Below, piece by piece: positions 55,261-64,000 of a stretch of 64,000 nt of DNA. The notes under the pieces were generated by a model. That model saw only the letters and a program-made list of their open reading frames with translations, had not been told where the DNA came from and did not search any database. Position numbers and translations under genes: made by a program. The DNA is taken from the NCBI GenBank assembly GCA_950295325.1, contig OX485805.1, forward strand, positions 17,781,501 to 17,845,500, read 5' to 3'. This DNA comes from Polytrichum commune. Taxonomy: Eukaryota; Streptophyta; Polytrichopsida; Polytrichales; Polytrichaceae. How positions within the stretch are numbered: position 1 is the stretch's first letter; each line of letters starts with the position of its first letter.

Positions 55261-58200
55261 CTACCTAGTCAGCATAGCCATCATGCTCTCCCCTCTAGTC
55301 CGTCCCAGCCCTGCTGATGCCACAGGGCTGTCCTCATGTGCAGCATCTAGGCCTACACCTTCCATTTGAGAATCTTTGTTGAGCAAATGGGTGCCAAGCC
55401 CTGCACCTAACTCTTGGCTCCAGCTAGCAACAGGAAGGAGTGCATCCTCGTTGTCGCTTGCCAGTTCTTGCCTACCACCAGATTCTTGCACACCCAGGCT
55501 TCCTGTGTCAGCTGTTGGAACTGCTCGACGCCACGACCCAAAAGATGGCCCTCTTTCCAGATCTCCTCCCATTGCTAAGGCCTCTTCTTGTGCTTGCTGT
55601 TGCTCTGCAGCACGAAGGGCATCTGCTGTTATCACTGCTGTCACAGCTTTGTGCATAGCCGCATCTGCAACTGCATAGAGGGCTTGAGCACGTGCTCGTG
55701 CTGCCTCAGCATTGTTTCGAGCAATGGCAGCTGCAACCACCACATCTCGTGACCCATGCAGTTTGTCTCCACTCAAGTTGTCTAGCAGCAAGCGCTTCCG
55801 TCTCGATTCTTGTGCTGCAGCTAGTAACCGAAGGCGACGAGCCTTGCGACCTTGAACCTTCTTGCCTTTCCGTCCTCTCCTATTGCCAAACTCCGAAGAA
55901 ACCAGATTTCTATGCTCAAATTGCACCAAAGGTAAGCCAAGTACACTGGGTTCTCTAGCAATGGCATTGAAAGAACCTGCCAAATCTGTTATGACAGTTT
56001 CTTCTGTCAGCCTTGGCCGCCCAGGTCTTCTTGGCCCTGAACACCAACCATACACAAATTTCAGACCTTGGAAAGATACTTGAGACTGACAAGACTGTAA
56101 AAACCTCTTCACTCTTCTAAACTAGAGGAAACAAACCAAATGGAGACACAACCAATGAATGCCAAAATTTAGAACACGATTTTATTTACTTAAGAAATTT
56201 ACAAAATCGTTATTCTGAGCACAACCAGTATGTCTGGAAAGTTCCAATTGCTGTGTTGTGGTTTGAATCATCTCGTTTTAAGATTCTTGAAATACAACAA
56301 TCTAAACTATGCAAAAACCACCACAACTGAAGAGTATGTCTGATGGTAGTACCAGGAGTGAGTCCATTTCCTCCTTCTGCAAAGCTCTGTCGTTTCACGG
56401 AACTATCCAGAGGGCTCTCCATGCTCCCAAAGCCAGGCCAATGTCTAGATGCAAGACCATTCAGATTTTGTTTCCTTTGGGATTTTTGTCTGAGTAACTT
56501 GTGCTGTGCTTCAAGTCCTCGTGGTCGCAAACAGAAGGCAAACAATGGTGGCTTCCTACAATCTTGGAGGAGTTGCTGCCTGCTAGCCATAGGTGACTCC
56601 TGTTGCAGATGTGCTATCTCCTGTTCCCACATCTGCACCTGCTTCTGGTACTGTTCCCATGGTGGCGGCTGCCATATATCACATTCAAACAATTAACATC
56701 ATATTCATTATGTTTTTGGTCACCGAAAGTAAATCAGAGGCCCAGAAAGGTTTAGCAATTGAAACCTTTAGAGATAAAGAAATTTAAGCTTCTGACACAT
56801 CCTAAATTGTAAGGCTATGTTCATATTTAGTTAACGAGCAATCATTGAGATAGTAAGAACAGTACAACTACAACAGTTCACAATCACTGTAAAATTCCTA
56901 CATGCAGAAATAAATGAACATTTTAGGGAAGATCCATCAAAAATGCTTCCTTCCACTACAGGCTTGCCTACCGGCTCAAATATAAAAAATTCAGGTCATC
57001 TCGAGCTTGTGCCATAACAACAGATCATCTCCACAAAATTGTTGCAGCATCAGATCCCACTAAACCACCTCAATCCAATACCAAACTCCTACACACTCTA
57101 CTCTCCCTTTACAAAGACAGGATGGTAATGGCAAAGCACCTGAAAATGCCGCACCAAAGGCATTCCTTTTCGCATCCGCTTTGAGAACCAGTGCCCGTGG
57201 ACAACCTTGATAACCTCCTGGGTAGCCAGCCCATTGCATGATTCCACTGCATCATCTGCTGAAGTCAACTCTACCCCCTTCTGTTGTTGCTGATGCATAA
57301 ATGCATCCTTCTCCAGCTTATCGATTAATCTCTCCAAAGTCTCTTCTGCAATCAGTGGCCGAGTCCGTGTACCTCGTGCATTTACCCTCTCATCATTCAC
57401 TTGAGCTAGCCATTCCTCGTCTTCACTGTCCATGTCATACACCACTCTGTTGTTTGCTAGTGCCATCTCAACCTCATCCTCCACTCGACAAACATACCTG
57501 TTGTAAGGCCGGCTGAAGTGACACACTGGGCTCCTTGGGGCAAAGTCATCAATGTGCTTCACACCAGGAATGGGGATGTGTCGTACAGACGCTGCTCTGG
57601 CATTGCGTCGGAAACATTCTTCATGCAGATCTTTGAACACCTGCCACTGTTTCCTGTCCTCAAACTCCAAGCTCCAACCCCTTGCACCTTTCCACACCAC
57701 TGCATGAGTGTAACGACTTGTTGTCCCTGTTGCTATAGCTTGCTCTGCCTTGTATGCATGGAGATTCTCTCCACGTATGGAGACAAGAAGCATCCACCCT
57801 TGTCCATGGTTGGACTGGAGTTCAATCCTTGCGCCCGTTTCCCTCCATCCTCTGTCATTCTGGACAATCAAAACGTTTGCTATGCAACCATGGCACAATG
57901 ATTCAGAATACGTGTGATCCCTAGGGGCCCCATTTGGATATGTGTCATCTGCTCTAGAATGAGGTACATATGCATCATCACTGGAAGCAGAACTGGTAGA
58001 GCCAGTTCTCAAACGCTTTCTGGAATCCGAAGTCACATCTCGTATTGACGACACTTCACAGTTGGACCATATATCCTTCACTTTGAGCTCCTCAGTCCCT
58101 TGCAAAACAGACAACTCCAGTCCATTCCCAAATGATCCTTCAACAAAGGTAGAATGACCATTCTCCTCTGGACTCTCTGGTTGATAATATTCTGTGCAGT

Positions 58201-61200
58201 GACTGAAAGGCCTCTTCCTGTCAGAAATGGATGAAGGTGTCAAAGGTTTCCCACCTTCGGAAGAATGCCTGACACCTCGATCAGGTGCACCTGAGTTCCC
58301 AGCAACACGCCAGACACCTTTGCTGGCAGGGCACCTGCGAAGCTTTAGAACGTTCACCCGTGGCAATGATGAATCACTATCTCTTGTGTCTGCACTCTTT
58401 GCATTCTTACCACCATTCATCTCAACCTCTGGTGACTCCTTCCCTCCATTCTCCTTGTCTTCAGGACCATGTTCATCATTGCTCAAGTTCTCCACTTGAA
58501 CCTTCAGCTGCTTCAGAGGTCGCGTATGCAGCAACTCTGATCTGTCCTCTGCTCCCAAGCCATCATCATCCAACTCCACAATATGTGAAAAATCCCGCTT
58601 GGCAGACTTCCAGTTTTTGGCAAAGTCACCAGATCTGAAAACCTGAGTACGAGCACCTCTCACACTTAGAGAGTCGGCAGTGGCGAGTTCCTTCAATCCA
58701 TCAAAATGGTCATCCTTTCGAGGCACCTGGATACTCAGGGGATCCAGAACCCTGCTAGGTGAAGAGTTCTCCTGCAGCTCAGACACAAGACTTTCATCTT
58801 TCTTCAAGATTTCCACGTTTCCTTTTGATTCAGACACCTGACAACCACCAGCACAGCCTGATCCACACTGATGAACAGCATTTGGAGTGTGCTCAATTCC
58901 CTCCAAGCTTTCAACTGGATCGTTTGATGAAATCCCAGCATTTCCAGACTCGATGAGAGAGATCGCAGTTCTAAGAAACGCTCCCTGAAAGAGAAAACAA
59001 CGGACACAAATTAATATCTAACTTCTCTGGGCCACACCATATATGCTGAATCTTATGCAAGACTATATCGGCACAACTACAACTTCATCGGTAGAACCAC
59101 AAAAAGCATATTAACAAACTCACATCAGCACAGACTCTGCAATGTGGTCCTTCGAATGATCCAGGTGAATGAGCGTCCCCACTCCCACAAACGGAACATC
59201 TCGTCTGGCACTCCCCTTCTCCATGATCGACCACCTCTCCATTGCCTAAAGCCTGGATATTTGGCAAATCCCCTAGCAGTGGCTGCTCAGCTGGGTTGTT
59301 TACAGTAAAGTGCACAGCCGATGCCAAACCCGTGATATCATCCTTTGGTGGCATACACAGCACAGGAATATTGTCAACCACTAACTGTGCCAAACCCTCG
59401 GAGAATACTCCACTACCAAATTTCCGCTGGAAGAAAGCACCGTTGCTTGATGATAATAAAGCTCCCTGAAGCGGTTTCGATGCTGCAGAATCTGGGAAGG
59501 GACACATGAGACTAGACCCATGGCCTGACCCAGCATTCTTTTGCAACATCGAAGCCATTGTATTCTGCCCCTTCCGACAACAAGTCACGTATGCACGCCA
59601 TGATTTTCTCCTTGACCCGCCAACCTTCACTATAGGGCTAATGAATACTGTGAGGTAAGGAACACACTCCCGAATATTGCCCAAGCCCTTCAGAAGTGGT
59701 AAGCAATGCTGCCCAACAACTGCACAGCTTGCACTCACCAGATTTGTCCCAACGTGTTGTGAAATAAATCGCCCAGTTCTGATTATCCACCATAAATCAT
59801 GCGGTGCATAGCATATCATCCCCAGGGAAGCTCCGGATCCTAAACAGCCGGAGAAGGAATTTCTTACTGGATCCTCATTCCATAAAGATGGACTAGGTTC
59901 CCCACAGCTTACACTCTCCACTGCAGGTATCAATTGAATATTTCCTATTTCCAATCTACATTCAGAATCACTGATGGTAACACCCTCCCTAATTTCCACT
60001 ATCAAGTGTTTCTCCTCATCACTAATCTGCACTGATGCTTCCAGAGGTAGTGTCTCTCTCTCACACAACTCCACATCGTCGACCATAAAAGCTTCACTAT
60101 TGTCTCTCGACCTAGCAGATTCAATATCACTTGCAATATCCGAGAGACTAGTGTCGGACGGCCCTGTCGCTTCGCACCCGTTCACACCAACCAAACATTG
60201 AGAACCTACAGATCCCATAAAACTCTTCTCGTCCTCATTAAAGACCTTTTCACACGCCCCCGCTTCCTCGCGTGCACAATCCTCTGATGACAAAGAAACT
60301 AAACCAACTTCCTCTGCATCCTCAGATGTGCATGCAACATTAGAGGTCAAAGTACTATATTTGACCTCCTCACATGGGGAGGTCTTTACGCTGCATCTTT
60401 CCTCTAACGACTTCGCAACCAAACCAGCACCTTCCGACAGTGCCGAACATTGCACAGCGCCAACCACATTCCGTTCTTTTCTCGACTCCCAGACTTTCTG
60501 CTTAAATCTTCGAAATGTTTCTAAGGAGTCAGAAATGCTTGAGTTCTCTATATCATAAGGATCATCCTCTTCTGGAGCGGCAAAACCCGGGGAACCCAAG
60601 TCCAGATTCTTATCATCTGCTCTCACATCCGCACCAGGCTCAGTAGAAATCGTCACTGCTTGCCGATCCTCATCGCTTTGAAGAACTTCAGACTTTCGCT
60701 GAACACTAGAGGTTTCATGCGGTTCAGGAGTCTCCTGTGGAGAACTATGGATCAAGAGGGAGGCTGGTGAGTCCTTGACATTCACATCCCTGTCAAGGCG
60801 TTCCTTGATTGCTAATCTAATCGGCTCTCCACTCACCTGACCAACCTTTTGGTTATTGCTCAAGACAGCAGCAGACTGTTTAACAAGCACAGGCTGTTGA
60901 GAGCCGAATGTCTCCCCTTCTTTCAACTGTAGTTTGAATTGCTCTTCATGCAATTTAACCCACTCCTCATCTTGGTCGTCATATACTATCTTGTGGAGCC
61001 TTTTGCCTCGGTTGTAAGCTTTTACTAAACCATAGAACCACTTATTATCCAGAGGCCAAAATACCTTGATTCTCCTACCCAGGATCCGTGCTCCATCGCT
61101 TGCGCCCAAAGCCACCTCTTGGAAATTCTTGCCCCGCTTCTGCGGTTTCTTGCCGGGCGTAATATGTCTGGCTCGTAGAGCTCTCCCGTTCGTTTGCTCG

Positions 61201-61685
61201 CCCGCTTCTGGAGTGGCCTCGCTTCGCAGAACCGCAGGATTGCCACTGAACCGTCCAGCATGCGGTACGCCGGACGGAGTGGCCTGACCCGCTTCTCCAT
61301 TCCCACGTGTCCTCGCTCCCAGACTTCCCCCGGCAGAGGATGCTGACAGCTTGGCTCTGTTTGTCGCCGGAGGGGGAGTCAAGGCATCGCGCAAGAGCAC
61401 TTCCGTGCCATTGCCTTCGTCAAGGTCTTCGCAAGGTTGGAAACCGTTAGGCTTATGAAAAAGGCGAGAGGGTCGTCTGGCGATTGGAATGCCTGCAAGC
61501 TCCTTAAGAAGTTTTGGCGCATCTGTGGTACAAGGGATGCCTACCTTCACAATCTTGGGCGTGGATGCAATATCTACTTGCGTGGCGGGAGCCTCTTGGA
61601 TCGCTCCAGTGTTCTTGGAAGAACGATGTTCACGAGATCGTCGTGACATTGGAGTCATAACGCTGCTGACAGCCTTGCCCTCCAT
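55261..61685 (-). CDS. EPL1: Plant Enhancer-of-polycomb-like protein, 4 exons, 1832 aa
   Basis: Exons: 61685-59124, 58984-57140, 56668-56353, 56036-55261; GT-AG introns, phases 0, 0 and 1, closing at TAG 55263-55261. Residues 201-254 form a Tudor/PWWP-like reader segment (RRIKVFWPLDNKWFYGLVKA; DDQDEEWVKLHEE). A plant-specific block at about 1222-1332 contains TSRYTHAVVWKGARGWSLEF and RNARAASVRHIPIPGVK. The EPL core starts at YDMDSEDEEWL (about 1370) and continues across the exon 2/3 joint (HWFSKRMRKGMPLVRHFQ, then PPPWEQYQ) to KPPLFAFCLRPRGLE. The C-terminal exon is Ala/Arg-rich (GRPRLTEETV). Family members are nuclear subunits of NuA4-type histone acetyltransferase complexes. Just before the first exon joint lies C-x2-C-x15-C-x2-C, not a feature I recall for the family. 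The 5' end and upstream DNA are partly duplicated at 52860-54480. Confidence 0.9.
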
Positions 61686-62960
61686 TCAACCCCCTTCCTA
61701 CTGACGACACCCGGGTAAGGCCAGTCTGTAATACCAGAGGTCGGGCAAACAACTACTCTAAACAGATCCAAAGGGTGCAGCCGACAGAAGATATATTGAT
61801 GCGTAAATGCCATCCTTAGTGTCTGCAACGACTTCGGGCTGCCATAACCCAGAGTCAATCCTCCCCCCGCATCGCTAATGCTTTTCTCTCTTCACGGGTG
61901 CCACAACTGCCTCGTCCTGCATAAAACGAACGACCCTCTCCGTTCTAAATCTCTACCGCCACCAAATCATCATGTCCATGCATCAACCCCCGCTCTGACA
62001 TGACATGGCCTCCGCACAGATCTCTCTCGATCAGACCGCGGGCGTCACATAGACGCTCTTCTTTTCCCCCCTGTCTCCCACACGCAGCCACCACACACAA
62101 AAGAACTTCACATCGCATCGCTACGTCCTCTGCCGCTACAGACCTCCACCGTGCGGCCTACTCTCTCTCTCTCTTCTCTGTCTCTCTATCCCTCTCTCCG
62201 TCTCTCCCTCTCTCCTCCCTCTACTCTCCAGACCTCCACCTCTGCACCACCAAATCAAACTCCAAAAGCAGCACAACCAAAGCCACGGCAACTTAAAACT
62301 TAGCCGTGACCAAAGCAAGAACAAAAACTTGTTTTGCCTCTCAAATCCGGTGCCGGAAACGGTCACCGCAACTGCTTACCACAGACTTTTGCTGTTTCCC
62401 AGACCGCTCCCTCCGACCCGAAGAACGGCGGCAGAACGGCGGCCTTCTTCGTTCGTTCGTTAAGGCGCCCGGCTCCGGAGCAAGTACCGCACGCCCGCGG
62501 TCCTCTTTCCTCCGCAATCCGCCTCCGAACGATCCCGAAATGTCGAATAAATTTAGTAAAAGGCAGTGAAACTGGAGTATATCGCGGCTTACTACATCGG
62601 CGAGTCCGAGAGGCCAACAAAATATTTGATAAAAACGAAAAAAGAGAGGGAAACTTTGGGCGGTGATGCACACAAGATGGACGACAAGCTGCAACGCAGC
62701 ACAGGCAACGGTGAAGCAGCCACGCCCCTCCCTGATCGACCGGGTCACCCGTCCCACACCGCACGGTCCCGGCCCCCCTCCCCAACTTCCCCGTCTCCAC
62801 CCCCGTCTCGGAGCGCAGCCGGCCCCGGCCCGGCCCGGCCTGCCTGGCCCTAATTGTGCCCGCCGGCGTCCCTCCTCCGCCGTCCGATCCTCATCTCCAC
62901 CCTACAGCTGGCATACCCCGCACGCGGCCCAACTTGGCCCTTCCTTCGTTCTAGATACTT
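61686..62960 (-). promoter_or_regulatory. Leader and promoter region of the EPL-like gene
   Basis: GC-richer than the surroundings, with a CT-rich tract at about 62160-62230 (GA on the coding strand) and a GC-dense block at 62720-62880. Parts are conserved in the decayed duplicate. The many overlapping short frames come from the CT and GC bias. The transcription start is not determined. Confidence 0.45.
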
Positions 62961-63869
62961 CCTCGCCTACCCTTCCTACGTATCCCAAATACATACGCCT
63001 CTCCTGTATTCCCCCCCCCCCCTTGCCCTTCCACCTTACAGCCTAGTTTGAGCCCGTATTCCTTCTCTCTACTCCCGTACGCGTATTCGTATAAACTCCA
63101 CCCAATCCCTACAGGCCTATGACAGCAGTGGGTGGACAATACGCTCCTTATTTTGTTGCCATCACAGTTTAATAGTAGCGTCACATGGAAACTTGGGTCC
63201 CTAATTATAGTCTGTATGGCGGGTGACACTTTTGATTCCCTTCGAATAATTTGTTTATTATTCCTATACGTGAGTCTACTTTTATTCTTTTAGTTATATC
63301 ATATTTAATATTTCGTGCTTTTATTATTAAGGGAAAAAGCATGGCTTTGTGCTCCACAACTAAAACTGTAGAGAGCCACCAACTACTTATGTATGTATGT
63401 ATGTATGTATGTATGAAGGTGATCACAAACTTATTGATTGCAAACCACATGGCAATTTCTGAAATTACGTTATGAGTCAACTTGCATGCCGGAGGTGAGT
63501 AATCTCACTTGAGAACGGAAGCTTGTAAACATTGGAACTGTAAAGTGTATGCGTACAGTCTATGTGTTTTAAATGGTCAGTTTTTGTTGCTTGCCATGAC
63601 ACTCGACTTGGATTTCAAAGTTATGAATTTGCATATGTGATGTGAAGTGGGCATACGTTACTCAGTGGATGAGATGTGTTCAACTGCCATGACTTCATAT
63701 TCGGTTTGAAGTATTGGGATTCCAGCATCCAAAGGCCATGAACATAGCTCATCAATTGAGTAGTGTTGTGGGATTTTAACAACAATGCATGGAGTTTTTT
63801 AATCTCCCTTGTAATTGCTATGATTTTCAAAGTCAAAAGTGTGCAACCCATAAAACGACCAGGTACACA
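62961..63869. other. Spacer with microsatellites
   Basis: A C-homopolymer lies at 63011-63022 and a (TATG)n run of about seven units at 63388-63416. No gene recognised. Confidence 0.6.
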
Positions 63870-64000
63870 CCAACCCCCCCCCCCATTATGTTAATTATTG
63901 AGCTTGAAATTGTTAACAAAGTTTTGAGCATGTAGCCCAATCACTTTTAGAAACATGTTTTTTTCAACGTTTTTTCTTAGGTCCACTCTAATATAGGTGT
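63870..64000 (+). repeat. Dispersed repeat family 1, copy at window edge
   Basis: A C-run, then ATTATGTTAATTATTGAGC, AATTGTTAACAAAGTTTTGAG, TAGCCCAATCACTTTTAG and a right end CTAATATAGGTGT at base 64000, in the family order. It may continue beyond the window. Confidence 0.65.

Noticed and set aside
61655-61858. Minus-strand frame with HQYIFCRLHPLDLF, also found near 53.3 kb
   Set aside because: The resemblance of the two frames is explained by duplication of non-coding upstream DNA; the frame is out of phase with the EPL start and contains no known domain.
62000-63046. Many overlapping Ser/Pro/Arg-rich frames on both strands
   Set aside because: Products of the CT-rich and GC-rich EPL promoter/leader; none has domain character or splice logic.
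1-64000. CRISPR arrays, rRNA genes, organelle inserts, virus-derived genes
   Set aside because: No regularly spaced repeats, rRNA-like blocks or organelle or viral gene motifs were seen on inspection of either strand; a database search would be needed to exclude small fragments.

Overview
The window is nuclear DNA of a land plant. Three spliced genes belong to plant chromatin or lipid families, and the spacers are AT-rich and full of degraded plant-type transposons (hAT, MULE, LTR, Stowaway- and Tourist-like MITEs). No organelle, rRNA or clear tRNA gene was seen. Introns of about 0.1-1.8 kb and the repeat content fit a non-flowering land plant (fern, lycophyte or bryophyte) at least as well as a seed plant, but I cannot name the species.

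Layout. 1-1625: 3' part of a non-LTR retrotransposon whose open frame joins an RNase H tail to a CCHC knuckle and an R2-type restriction-like endonuclease. 1626-5.6 kb: spacer with a broken hAT transposase. 6548-16061 (+): a 12-exon HUA2-like PWWP/CID gene, 1653 residues. 16.1-19.9 kb: spacer with a Stowaway-like MITE and a diverged tandem duplication. 31074-19939 (-): an oxysterol-binding-protein-related gene (PH domain, unrecognised middle, coiled coil, ORD lipid-binding domain) with one GC-AG intron; its introns hold fold-back and tandem repeats. 34927-33551 (-): an intronless cytochrome-b5-fused sphingolipid delta-8 desaturase. 35.4-38.4 kb: a nest of transposons inside transposons. 39.3-52.6 kb: gene-free DNA with broken hAT, MULE and Tc1-like transposases. 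52.9-54.5 kb: a decayed duplicate of the 5' end and upstream region of the next gene. 61685-55261 (-): a 4-exon plant Enhancer-of-polycomb-like gene, 1832 residues. 61.7-64 kb: its leader and promoter region, microsatellites, and another dispersed-repeat copy.

The intact genes are not one pathway. HUA2-like and EPL-like proteins act in the nucleus on transcript processing and NuA4-type chromatin; the ORP and the desaturase act on membrane sterols or phosphoinositides and sphingolipids. HUA2-like and ORP are convergent; the ORP, desaturase and EPL genes share the minus strand. Exon models were derived by hand from GT/AG (one GC/AG) signals and reading-phase continuity. The HUA2-like and EPL-like models are phase-consistent from start to stop. 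The ORP model is consistent except for one unresolved stretch (28.3-27.83 kb) and one donor choice.
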